From Papilionanthe hookeriana x Papilionanthe teres (Eukaryota; Streptophyta; Magnoliopsida; Asparagales; Orchidaceae): a DNA stretch of 64,000 nucleotides. The position numbers and the translations under genes were made by a program. Location: contig CM040428.1 of the NCBI GenBank assembly GCA_022702705.1, forward strand, positions 96,482,805-96,546,804, read 5' to 3'. The notes beneath the pieces were generated by a model. The model did no database searches, was not told the DNA's origin, and was given only the letters and a program-made list of their open reading frames with translations. Shown here piece after piece: positions 32,231 to 44,225 of this stretch (positions are counted from its first letter, which is position 1; each line of letters begins with the position of its first letter).

Positions 32231-35200
32231 TAAAATTTAAAAGAGTTTAATAATTTTACTTTAATTTAATTTAATGGTTAAGTCTTTTAACATTTTAAAT
32301 CTTAAATTTGAATTATCATTTTAATTGGGAATTAAATATTATTGAGATGATTAATTTAGGGATCCTTAGATTAAAGAACAAATCTCTTCCTAATAATATC
32401 CCTATTTTAATAATTCCAATTTTATTATTCTTCCAAATTTAATCAATTATTCAATTAAAGTTCATTTTAATTATTTTTAAATTGTTTAATAGGTTTATAT
32501 CCCTTAATTATTTAAATTTTAATCATCCAAATCAGATTAAGATCAAATATTTTACTTTTTAATTTTATTAAGCCTAAAATTTTAATTAAGGGTTAAAATT
32601 TTAATTACCATTTTGCCCTTCAAGCTTAATAATGTCATAACTCCCTAAATTGAGCTTAAATGAACTTGAAATTTTTATGTGACTTTTCTCATATGCCAGT
32701 AAAGACATGAGAGGAGAAAATTTGATTTTTTAATATTTAATTTATTTATGTAATTATTTTTGGTGGAAAATAGGGATTTCCAAGAAAAATTTAATAATAT
32801 GACCAAGTGAAAGTTTCTGTCCTTAAGAAAATTATGGGACATTCCTAATGACCAGAGGACCACTTGGACCAATTTTGGCGATTTTTTGAATTATATTCTT
32901 TTTATTATAATTATTTTTAATTTTAGAGTATTAATTAATTTAAAAATAAAATAAAGGTTGAAAAATGAATTTTATATTTTTAAAAAATCTCTCTAATATC
33001 AAGGAAATCAGAGAATCAATCTTTACAATTTTCTGATTTTTCTTTGATTTATTAGAATTATTTTAGTGGAAATGCTAAAAAAATACATTTTTTTTATTTA
33101 AAATTACCTTAGGGCTTTAAAATTTAATATCTCACCAAATAGACCTAAGAAAAATATGGGGTTTGTTCCTAAGTGATTAAAATTCAAAATGTGACATTTT
33201 GGTGAATTTTATTATTTTTATGATTTTTATTATTTTTTAATTATTAAAATATTAAAATAATGCAAAAAATTAAATTTTTTAGAAAATTGAAATTTTAATT
33301 TTCTTAAATTCCCCTAATATCAGAGAGGCTCCAAAACTAATTTGGTGAATTTCTGAAAAGCATTTTGAAAGTTATGAATTTTTAAAGTTTAAATTGACTA
33401 AATGGCTTAATCAACCCATTTAGTAGGGCTAACCAAGTCCAATTGACTTCAAATTTTTATGGTGGGTTCCTCTGATCCTAAAGGTCAGTGGAGAATTGAT
33501 TTCAAGTCAATTTGATGTATGATTAGCTCTAATTAATTAGGGACCTATTTTGGGTGTTTAAGCCAATTAGGGTTATTTTAAATGAATTAATTCAAAACCT
33601 ATTTTTCCTAGGGTCCTTCGGTCATAAGAAACATCACAAATTTTCCTAGAATTTATTTCACAACATGCTAATTATTGGATTTAAAAGACTCAAAACAAGA
33701 ACATGAATTTGAAAAATCAATAACTTCTCATAGGGATGGCCTCTGACTTTGGAAAATTCAGGGAATGTTCCCAAATTCAGGGGCTTCAAAAGCCCTATGG
33801 TCTCATGCCATGGTGAATTTCCTATATGCATGGAGAATTAAAATAATGCAGAGGATAAATAAATCAATAAAAATAAAATAATTGATGAAATTAAATGATT
33901 TCTTTTCCACATTATTCTCCTCTCGTTCATCGAAGCAAGAGGGTATTTTTATTTTATTTTTCTCGATTTTTCTACACAAAGTTATGGATTTTTGAAGTTT
34001 AGGGAATTAAATAAATCGGAAAATCCCTATTTTTCTATTTATCCGAGTCGGCGCCGCGTCAACCTTAACATCTCCGAAGTGCCGCGTGGCGCTTTCGATT
34101 CGACGCCGCCATCCGACTCGCCGCTCCGTGGACCCGCTGTATCGTTCCGTCTCCTCATCCGGCGCGATCCTGGCCGTCCGTCCGCGCGTGTATGGAATGA
34201 ACGGCATCCGTTCATCGTCCCCAAGTGTCCTCACCCGAGAGCCGTCCACACTAAAACCCTAAGAACTCACTCATTTCTCAACGGATTTTCGTGTTCTTAT
34301 GCTCTATGGATTCGTCTTGAAGAGACGAATACATCTATACGGTGATCATGTATTGAAATTAAAGCATTTGAAATGGAGAATCTCCAAAAGCTCGGGATAA
34401 AGAATTAGCTCATACCTTTGCTCAGAGAAGTGTGGCTTCAATCTGAGGGTTGTGTCACCTTCGATTGCGTCCCAGCAAGCTCTAGATGAAGTCTCCTAGT
34501 CTGGTGAATTGCCTAGCTATGAAAGTGACCACAGCTCGATCACAAAGCTTGGAGGCCGGAACAACCGGGTGGCCCGGAGATGGGGCTTTCAGTGGAAACT
34601 TCTCTTCTTGGTCTAGTGAAGGTGTAGGGCCAGTCAATTTGAAGATTGGCTCACCGTGGCAAAGTGTCCCGGTTTTTGGGTGAAATTTCAGCTGAGAAAT
34701 CGGGTTCGTTGGTGGGGATTAGGGCAAATTTACACTGGGGATCAACTCGCTCTAAGTATGGAGTAGGCCTCGGAACAATTTTGGCGTAGTTTCGGCAAGG
34801 TTTGTGCAACTCTCCTTCATGGCCGCGAGGGGGTCGGGTTTAAATAGAGGTGGCCGGAGAGCCTCACAGGATGGCCAAGGGTTGGGATCGACTGCTCTAG
34901 GCATGGGAAGAACAGATCATGGTGGCCATCGGGCATGGAGCAGCTCGAGCAGGGAGAATTCCAATGTTGGGCTCACATGCGAGCTCTCGGGCATGGCGTT
35001 TTCCGGCGGCTTGGTGGCTGGCCGGCCGGTCTCGAGTCACCATCTTGGCCAGTGGGGTCAGGGCTTGGCATTAGTGCAGTCAATTGAGCATGGACATGTG
35101 TAAAGAACTTGGATCAAAATGGCATGGGGATATGGCTAATCTTGGCTAGGTTTGGTCAACCCATTTGTTTGGGCTGGGTTCACCTCCCCATGGCTAGCCT

Positions 35201-37213
35201 TGGGCTGAGAAAATCAGTTAAGGCTAGCTGGTCGAAAGGTGGTGATGTCCTTATCCAAGAATATTTGGATTAAATCTTGGTTAAGGGGTATCATGGGTGA
35301 GGTTAAAGACCTTTAGGAATTAAGGAAAGCTCTCTCCCCTCTTACCCAATGTGGCATGGTGACATGTAAAGAGGCTCTCATGGCTTCCATGTGGCTCATG
35401 CATGGCTTCATGGCTCATCTTTGGCTTGGGAAAAGTTAAGTCAATTTCATGGAAATGGGTTTAAGAAAATTTTTGTATTTTGATGGGAATTTGTATGGGG
35501 CTTTATTTGGAATGGCTTCATGATGAGTTTTGAAACTTAGGGATTGATTTAATTGAAAATATGGTGTAGAGCAATTGTCATATGGGTTTTGGATTGATTT
35601 TGGCCCTTTGGATTTTGGTGGAGATGGGCTTTAGAAAGGTTTCATGTAAGTGGGCTTTTAAGTTTAAGAATGGATTCATGGATGGGAATTTTGTAGAATT
35701 TTGGGCCAAATAATTGTTGGGTTTGGTTTAGGGATATGTCATGAGTGATTTGAAATGAGTTTGGAGTGATTTGGGTTTGAATTGGGTTGGATTCGGGCCT
35801 CATTGGTAAATGGGCCAATGTAGGTCAAATTAGGCTAACTTGGGCCAATGTTGGGCTAGGGTTGAAATTTATATAAAATAAATGTTGGGAAATGTATATG
35901 GGAGTGTTTCAAAGAGGTTTTGGCTTTGGTTGGGTTTTGATTTTGGGGTTTGGGCTTATTTGGGTTAGGTTTGGGTTTAGGTCAAAATTGGGCTTTTTGG
36001 CTTTGGATTGAATTTGAGTGGGGTTTGGGTCTAAATTTTGGGTAAATCATGTTAATGTTTTGTTTGTAGGGATGTTAAGGAAGGTTTAGAAAAGATTTGG
36101 GGTTAATTGGAGTTGAATTGGGTGAGTTTGGGTTTGGTTTGTGTCATGGGTCCAAATTGGGCTTTAAGGCCAAAAGTGAAATTGGATCCAAATGTCAATC
36201 AAATTGGACTTGGATTTGGTCTAGATTGGTGTTGGGAATGATAAATTGAAGTGTAGAATTGAATTGGACCAGAATTTGGGTCAATTGGGTAGGTTTGGCT
36301 TGACATTGGGTTCACTTAGGGTTAAAATAGGTCAAATTGGGGGTTTTGACAAAAGTAGGGTAAATTGAAAAACTTGGCCCCAAGTCTAGTTGAACAAAAT
36401 GAAATTGGGAATATTTGGGAATTTCTAGAATTTTTTGGGAATTTTCTGAATTTTTGGATTTTTGGGTCAAGAGGGGTATTTTGGGTATTTGGAGGGTATT
36501 AAGAGGTATTTTTGGAATTTTTGGTATTTTTGGGTATGGATGATCAATTTGAGTGATGTGGGAATATTTGGGATTCATTTTGGGGGATTTTGAGGGATTT
36601 GGAAATTTTGGAGGATTTCAAGGGTTTTGGGTAGGCTAGGCGGGTGTAGAGTCCCGGGGGTTAAAAATTGAAAATTTGGGAAATTGAAGATTAGGTGAAT
36701 GTACGTGGAATAAAAATCATTTTGGTTGAGCCATGAAGCCATATCAAGCCCACATGAGCCATGGAGGGACTCATTTGAGGCATTCACTATGTTGTTCCTA
36801 ACCCTCTTAGCCAAGGGCTTAGGGGTTAAGGACCATCCATGTGAATCACCTTTATGAGTCAGGAGGTCAAGTTAGGCATGGGTGTGTTTTTAGGATGTGT
36901 GTGAGAGTGTAGTGTATAAGTGTAGTGTATGTGTAAGTCAGCCCTTCACCAGACCAGGCCACCCAGGGCAGTCCTAAGGCCAAAGAATCCTACAGGAACT
37001 CATCCTTTAAACTTCCACATTTGATTTCAACCCTCTAGGTGATTAGGGGTCTATAATCAAGTTTGTGGAGTTTGCAGGAGTTAAGAAGTGGTTTGAATTT
37101 CTAAGTGGTGGGTCCCAATTCTAATCCTCTAGGATAGTCAAAGGAAAAGCCTAAGGCTAGATCCTAAGTACTAAAGAGAAGAAGAGAAGACCTCATCAAA
37201 AATGAGGTCAACA

Positions 37214-37539
37214 CGGATCTCAGTTACTTTTAGAAGAATGGACGACAGAAAAATGCCTTACCACTTTCAGCCAGATCCAGAATTGGAGAGTCTCCGGCCC
37301 TACGAGTTGTGAGTTACATGGGAAATAACACACCTCCAATGCAATTGCTAAGTCAAGTCTTTTACGCTACTTATTGCTAAGTCAAGTCTTTTCAGCTTGG
37401 TACACTTACCAGCTCTTTCAATTGTCTTTCTTCTGTGTCTTAGAGGATCAACTAGTTCTATTGACACAGAGCCACGAACTTTGTTCGATTTGGTTCTGAT
37501 GGCATGAGACCGGGTCCCTCTTTATACAGATAAATCTTC
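37214..37539 (+). mobile_element. Internal sequence between Ogre-2 and the 3' UTR array
   Basis: Presumed continuation of Ogre-1 after the Ogre-2 insert. It has one short open stretch of ~32 codons (37214-37311), which may be the decayed end of pol; I cannot match it to integrase. A 20-bp phrase attgctaagtcaagtctttt occurs twice (from 37344 and from 37373). The rest is non-coding. Confidence 0.4.
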
Positions 37540-38660
37540 GAGACTAGAGCCTAACTTCCAGTTCTCTTCGAGGCTAGAGTCTAACATCTAGTCCTCTTTC
37601 AAATTTTCGAGATTGGTACCTAAATTCCAGTTCTCTTCCTTCGAGGTCGGTACCTAAATTCCGACTCTCATTTGATATCGATACCTAAATTTCGATTCTC
37701 TTTCGAATTGATACCTAAATTTCAATTCTAAATTTTCAAGACTGGTACCTAAATTCCAGTTCTCTTCCTTCAAGGTCGATACCTAAATTCCGACTCTCAT
37801 TCGAGATCGATACCTAAATTTCGATTCTCTTTCGAATTGATACCTAAATTTTAATTCTAAATTTTTGAGACTGGTACCTAAATTCCAGTTCTCTTCCTTC
37901 GAGGTCGGTACTTATATTCCGACTCTCATTCGAGATCGATACCTAAATTTCAATTCTCTTTCAAATTTATACCTAAATTTCAATTCTAAATTTTCGAGAC
38001 TGGTACCTAAATTTCAGTTCTCTTCCTTCGAGGTCGGTACCTAAATTCTGACTCTCATTCGAGATCGATACCTAAATTTCGTTTTTCTTTCGAATTGATA
38101 CCTAAATTTTAATTCTAAATTTCTGAGACTGGTACCTAAATTCCAGTTCTCTTCCTTCGAGGTCAGTATCTAAATTCTGACTCTCATTCGAAATCGAAAC
38201 CTAAATTTCGATTCTCTTTCGAATTGATACCTAAATTTCAATTCTAAATTCCGAGACTGGTACCTAAATTCCAGTTCTCTTCCTTCGAGGTCGGTACCTA
38301 AATTCCTACTCTCATTCGAGATCGATACCAAAATTTTGATTCTCTTTCAAATTGATACCTAAATTTCAATTCTAAATTCCAAGACTGGTACCTAAATTCC
38401 AGTTCTCTTCCTTCGAGGTCGGTACCTAAATTCCGACTCTCATTTCGAGATCAGTACCTAAATTCTGATTCTCATCCTTTTCGAGATCGATACTTAAATT
38501 TCGATTCTCTTTCAGATTTGATACTTAAATTCCAAATTTCACTCTCTCAAGATCAGTAACTAAATTCTGATTCTTACCCTTTTTCCATCGATACTTAAAC
38601 TCTAAATCTCACTCCGAGGCTGGTACCTAAATTCCAGTTCTCTTCGCAATCCCGAGGTTG
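37540..38660 (+). repeat. Tandem array of ~31-nt stem-loops, four-subunit higher-order repeat, Ogre-1 3' UTR
   Basis: About 35 subunits of 31-34 bp share a central 'tacctaaatt'. They cycle in groups of four (period ~128-129 bp; marks at 37867, 37996, 38124, 38253, 38381). In each subunit the bases flanking the centre are complementary: ACTGG/CCAGT, GTCGG/CCGAC, ATCGA/TCGAT and AATTGA/TCAATT. Rarer types near the end (ATCAG/CTGAT, ATTTG/CAAAT, TTGAAA/TTTCAA) also pair. Tandem arrays are known in Ogre 3' UTRs; the paired arms are what is unusual. Confidence 0.9.
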
Positions 38661-39009
38661 AAACCCAGGTTTCAATGCTCATTTCAAATCCAAATTCCGA
38701 ATTCAAAATTTCCTTAAATTGATTTTAAATTAAACTCCAAATCGAAATCCAAACTCACACATTGAAACTTGAAATTTAAATGTAAAATGAAATCTAAATC
38801 AAATTCCCCAGATCTTGTGATTTAGAGTTCACCTCCTTTTCCATTCCCCAGCGAGAGTTCAGGAATCTCCAATCTTGGAAATATACCTGATACTCCCCAG
38901 TGGAAATTCTTCTACTTCGTCCTAAGTTTGTCATTTGGACATCTGTGTTGGTTTTTTTGATCTCTTCGGTCAACGCCAATATGCGCCGTATGTTTGGTTA
39001 GCACTCCAC
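38661..39009 (+). mobile_element. Ogre-1 3' UTR, distal part
   Basis: AT-rich non-coding sequence after the array, with repeated 'aaatccaaa/aaattccaaa' phrases up to ~38800. There is no open frame worth calling (38794-38979 on the minus strand is short and unsupported). It ends at the PPT. Confidence 0.5.
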
Positions 39010-39027
39010 ACCTACTGGGGGTCCATT
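39010..39027 (+). other. Polypurine-tract region before the Ogre-1 3' LTR
   Basis: ACCTACTGGGGGTCCATT lies immediately before TGTTGACCTC. The GGGGG core is the likely plus-strand primer, though the tract is short on purines. Its reverse complement, with one change, recurs in each Ogre leader. Confidence 0.6.
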
Positions 39028-42000
39028 TGTTGACCTCATTTTTGATGATGTCTCTTCTTTTCTCACTCCTTAGTACTTAGGATCTAGCCTTAGGCTTTTC
39101 CTTTGACTAATCTTAGAGGACTAGAAGTGAAACCCACCCTTTAGAAGTTCAAACACCACTTGAACCCCTACAAACCCCACAAGCTTGATTGTAGACCCCT
39201 AATCACCAAGAGGGTTGAAATCAAATGTGGAGGTTTAAAGGATGAGTTCCCTATAGGGCTTTTTGACCTTAGGAATACCCCCGGTGGCCTCGGTCCGGTG
39301 AGGGTCGACTTGCACATACACTACACTATCACACACATTCCAAGTCCTAAAACCACACTCTCACCCAACTTGACTTCCTGACTCATGTATGCAATTCATA
39401 TGGATGGTCCTTAACCCCTAAGCCTCTGACTAAGAGGGTTAGGAACAACATAGTGAATGCCTCAAATGAGTCCTCTCGTGGCTCATATGGGCTTAATATG
39501 GCTTTATGGCTCAACCAAAGTGATTCCATTCTACTCAAATTTGATCAATCTTTATTTTTCCAAAATTTCAATTTTTGACCCCCGGGGCCCCGGACCCACC
39601 AAACCTACAAAATGCCCTTTGAACTACCCAAAATTTACAAAATTACTTAAATTACCTAAAATTCCTCAAAATCTGTCCTAAACATTTCCCCCAACTCAAA
39701 TTGATCATCCATAGCCAAAAAATACAAAAATTCCAAAAGTAACCCCCAATACCCTCCAAATACCCAAAATGCCCTTCTTAGCCCAAAAATCCAAAAATTC
39801 AAAAAATTCCAAAATAATTCCAGAAAATCCCAAATATTCCCAATTTCATTTTGTTCAACTATAACATGGGCTAATTTTTCCAATTTACCCCCACTTTTAT
39901 TAAAACCCCCAATTTGACCCATTTTAAACCCAAGTGAACCCAATGTCAAACCAAACCACCCCAATTGACCTCAATTTTGGTCCAATTCAATTCTAAACTT
40001 CAAATCAACATCCCCAATATCAATTTAGAACAAATTCAAGTCCAATTTAATTGACATTTGAGCCCAATTTCAATTTGAAGCCTAAGGCCCAATTTTGGCC
40101 CATGACCTAAACCTAGCTCAAACTAACCCAATTCAACCCCAATTGGCTCCAAATTCTTTCTAAAGCCTTCCTAATGCCCCCATAAACAAAAACTAACTTG
40201 ATTTGCCCAAATTTGGAACCAAAACTCCACTCAAACCCAACCCAAAACCAAAATCCCTTAAATTGACCTAAGCCCAAACCAAACCCAAATGGGCCCAAAT
40301 CCCAAAATCAAAGCCCAACCCAAGTTAAAAACCCTTTGTGACACTCCCATGAACATTTCCCAACATTAATTTTACATCAAATCCAACATTAGCCCAACCT
40401 TAGCCCAAGCTAGCCCATTTTGATCCACTTTGGCCCCTTTAACTAAAAGCCCACATTCAACCCAATTCTACTCCAAATCACACCAAATTGATTACAAACC
40501 ATTCATGAAACATCCCAAAACTAAACCCAACATTTATTTGGCACAACACTTTACAAAATTTTCACCCCAAATTTATTTTAAACCCAAAATCCCACTTCCT
40601 TAAACCACTTTAAAAGCCCATCCCAAGACAATTTCAAAAGCCCAAAATTGACTCTAAAGCCCATATGAAATTTTCATTTGTCATCCACTTAATCAAAATC
40701 ATTTCCTAAGTTCCAATTCCACCATCAAATAAATCTAAATCAAGCCTCATGCCAAAATATCCCTAAATTTTAAAAATCCCAAAATCCTTTTCTCTTGCAA
40801 GTGAACCAAGCCATTCCTAAGCCATGAGCAAGCCTTGAAGCCATGCACAAGCCACATGAGAGCCATGAGAATCTTAAGATTGTCAACACCCTATAAGTGG
40901 AAAAAGGAGGAAGGCCTTTAAGTACTCCTTAAAAGTCATTAACCATTCCCATGTCACCCCTAACTCATGCTTAAGCCTAATTGTACTTGGATTGTGACTT
41001 GACCCCACTAATCAAGCTGATCCAAATGACTTTCTCTTCAGCCCAAACCAGGCTTGGGAAGGTGCACCTAGCTTAACCCATGCATTTGACCAAATTAAGC
41101 CAAAATCAATTCTCCCCCATTCCATTTAAATCAAGTCCTTTAAACATGTCCAAAGCCAATTGAACTCACCAAACCCTAGCCCTGACCTCACTGGTCAAGA
41201 TGGTGACCAATGCCTGGCCGGCCAGCCACCTGGGTCGCCCGAAAACACCATGGCCGAGAGCTCCATGTGAGCCAAAATTTCAAATTCTCCCTTGCTGAGC
41301 TGTCCCACCCCTAGTGGATACCAGAGCTCTTCTTCTCCTCCCCCGAGCAGCTGATCCCACCCTCCAATTGCCCCTGGGAAGCCCTCCAGCCATGCCTATT
41401 TAAACACCACCACCTCTCGGCCAAACAAGAGAGATGAACCAGACCTTAAGGAAACCCTGCCAAAATTGCTCCAGGACCTTCTCCTAACCCAGAGCAGTTG
41501 ATCCCCATTGTTCCTTTGCCCTAATTCCCATTAACAGAGCTCAATTTTTGAGTTGAAAATCCACCCAAAAATAGGACACTTCACCACAGTGAGTCAATCT
41601 CCAAATTGATTGGTCCTACACCTTCACCAGACTAAGAGGAGAAGTTCCCCAGAAAAAGCCCCCTCACCAGGCCAGCCATTGCTTCTAGCCTCCAAGCTTT
41701 GTGATCGGGCTTGGTCACTTTAACACTTAGACAATTCCCCAGAGCAAAAGACTTCATCTGGGGCTTGCCTGGACTCAATCGAAGGTGACACAACTCTTAG
41801 ATCGAAGCTTCACTTCTCTGAGCAAAGGTATGAACTCACTCTTCCTCCCGAGCTTCCAGCGATTCTCCATTTTGTTTAAGTTAATTTCATAGCCAATAAA
41901 CCATATGGATGTGTTCATCTCTTCAAGACGAATCCATAGAGCATAAGAACACAAAAATCCATTGAGAATCGAGTGAGATCTTAGGGTTTTAGTGTGGACG

Positions 42001-43949
42001 GTCACGGGTGCACACCAGTCGTAGACGATGACCAGGAGCCGTTGGATCGCGCGTGTATCGAGCGGACGGTTCAGATTGCGCCGGATCAAGGAATGTTACG
42101 TGAACCGTGGGCCCCTGGAGTGCTGATTCAGATGGTGGCGTCGAATGGGAATGCGCCGCATGGGCTTTCGGAGTTGCCGATGTTGCGCTGGCGCCGAGTC
42201 GGATAAGTAGATAAATAGGGTATTTTTGAATTATTTAAATGCCCTGAACTTCAAAAAATTCATATCTTTGCATAGAAAAATCATAAAAATAAAATAAAAA
42301 TACCCTCTTGCTCAGTGAACAGAGGAGAATAATGTGGAAAAGAAATCAAGTTAATTGGATAAGTATTTTATTTTTAATATTTTATTTACTATTTTCAGTA
42401 TTTTGTTCCTTCATTTGCATGGATAATTCACCATTGCATGAGACCATAAGGCTTTTGAAGCCTCTGATCTTGGGAACATTCCCTGAATTTTTCAAGGTCA
42501 GAGGCCATCTCTATGAAAAGTTATTGAATTTTCAAGTTCATGTCACTGTTTTAGGTATTTTAATTCCAATAATTAGCATGTTGTAAAATAAATTTTAGGA
42601 AAATTTGGTGATGTTTCTTAGGACCAGAGGACCTATCAAAAATATATTTTGAGTTAATTCATTCATAATAACCTTAATTGGCCTAAACCCCTAAAATTGA
42701 ATTTGAATTAATTAGGGTTAACCACACATCAAATTGAATTGAAAACAATTCTCTACTAATCTTTAGGATCACAGAGACCTCACATAAAAATTTGAAATGA
42801 ATTGGACTTGATTAACCCCACCAAATGGGTTGATTGAGCCTCATATGTAAAATGAAACTTTAAAAATTCATAACTCAAAAAATACTTTTCAAAAATTCAC
42901 AAAAATAGTTTTGGAGCTTCTCTGATATTAGGGGAGTTTAGGAAAATTAAAATTGGAATTTTCTAAAAAAGTTGATCTTTCATAATATTTTAATATTTTA
43001 ATAATTAAAAAATAATAAAAATCATAAAAATATTAAAAATCATAAAAAAGTCACATTTTAACTCCTAATCACTTAGGAACAAACCAAATATTTTTCCTAA
43101 GTCCTTAGGATAAGATATTGAATTTTAAAGGCTTAATGTAATTTTTAATATTAAAAGATGAATTTTCAACCTTTTTCAATAAAATAATTCTAATAAACCA
43201 AAAGAAAATCAGAAAATTATAAAATTTATTTCTCTGGACTCCTTGAGGTTAGAGAAATTTAAAAAATATATAAAATCTATTTTTTAACTTTTATTTTATT
43301 TTATAATTAATTAATACTCTAAAACTTAAAATAAGTATAATAAATAAAATATAATTCAAAAAATCACAAAATTTGGTCCAAGTGATCCTCTCGTCATTAG
43401 GAACATCTCATAATTTTCTTAAGGATAGAAACCTTTCCTTGGTCATGTTGTTGAATTTTCCTTGAGAACCCTTATTTTTTACTAAAAATAATTATATAAA
43501 TAAATTAAATTCAAAAAAATCACATTTTCTCCTCTAATGTCTTAATTAACATGTGATTGAGGTGACATAATAATTTCAAATTAATTTGAGCTCAATTTAG
43601 TGAGTTATGAAATAAATAAGCTTAAAAGGGCATAAAGGTGATTAAAATTTTAACCCTTAATTAAGACTTTAGGTTTAATCAAAATGGAGGGTAAAATATT
43701 TGATTTTAATTTTCGCTTGGATGATTGAAACATAGGGAAATTAAGGGGTAGAAACCCATTAAACACTTTGAAAATATCAAAATGAAACTTTAATTAATTA
43801 AATAATTTAAATTTTAGAAAGAGTACATTTAAAATTTGGATTATTAAAATAGGGATATTATTAAGAGGATGTTTATTCTTTAATTTAAAATTACCTAAAT
43901 AAGTCACTTTAATAATATTTAATTCTTAATTAAAATAATAATCCAAATT

Positions 43950-44225
43950 AACAATTAAAATTAACAATTAAAACTAAAATTAAAATTAAAATTAAATTAA
44001 AATTAAATTAAAAATTAAAATTAAATTAAAAATTAAATTTAAAATTAAAATTAAAATTAAAATCAAAACTAAAACTAAAATTAAATTAAATTAAATTAAA
44101 ACTAAAAATAAATTAAATTTAATTTAAATTTAAATTAAAACTAAAATTAAATTAAATTAAATTAAAATTAAATTAAATTAAATTAAATTAAAATCAAATT
44201 GAATTAAATTAAATTAAAATTATTT
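43950..44225. repeat. AAATT low-complexity array in the 3' LTR
   Basis: The same location and composition as 11230-11570, about 65 bp shorter, showing slippage since the two LTRs were copied. Confidence 0.8.

Larger units (their letters stand above)
22109..37213 (-). mobile_element. Ogre-2: reversed 5' half of a second Ogre element
   Basis: Read on the minus strand this holds 5' LTR (37213 to 29647), PBS (29641), leader, ORF1, gag, protease, RT and RNase H. It ends at 22109 between RNase H and integrase, in sequence aligning with about 21345 of Ogre-1. No integrase, 3' UTR, PPT or second LTR follows. The bases next to its LTR start (37214-37218, cggat) do not recur at 22109, so there is no intact target-site duplication. 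It is a truncated insertion or a rearrangement product inside Ogre-1. Confidence 0.8.
29647..37213 (-). mobile_element. Ogre-2 5' LTR (7.57 kb)
   Basis: On the minus strand it starts TGTTGACCTC at 37213 and ends CCGACA at 29647. It is collinear with the Ogre-1 LTRs but clearly more diverged from both than they are from each other, especially in the GC-richer part (about 34020-34260). It has a TATA box at 29831-29837, a hairpin at 29974-30003, an AAATT array at 31780-32230 and a G-rich, C-poor stretch (plus strand) at 35560-36560. Open frames such as 33992-34345 are not conserved in the other LTRs and I do not call them. Confidence 0.85.

Noticed and set aside
34804..35103. A 99-codon frame rich in Gly/Ser/Arg in the Ogre-2 LTR
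   Set aside because: Not kept in 6680-13729 or 39028-46409 and has no recognisable domain.
37540..38660. CRISPR-like array (regular ~31-nt dyad repeats)
   Set aside because: The units are contiguous with no unique spacers, vary in sequence, and lie in a plant retrotransposon 3' UTR.
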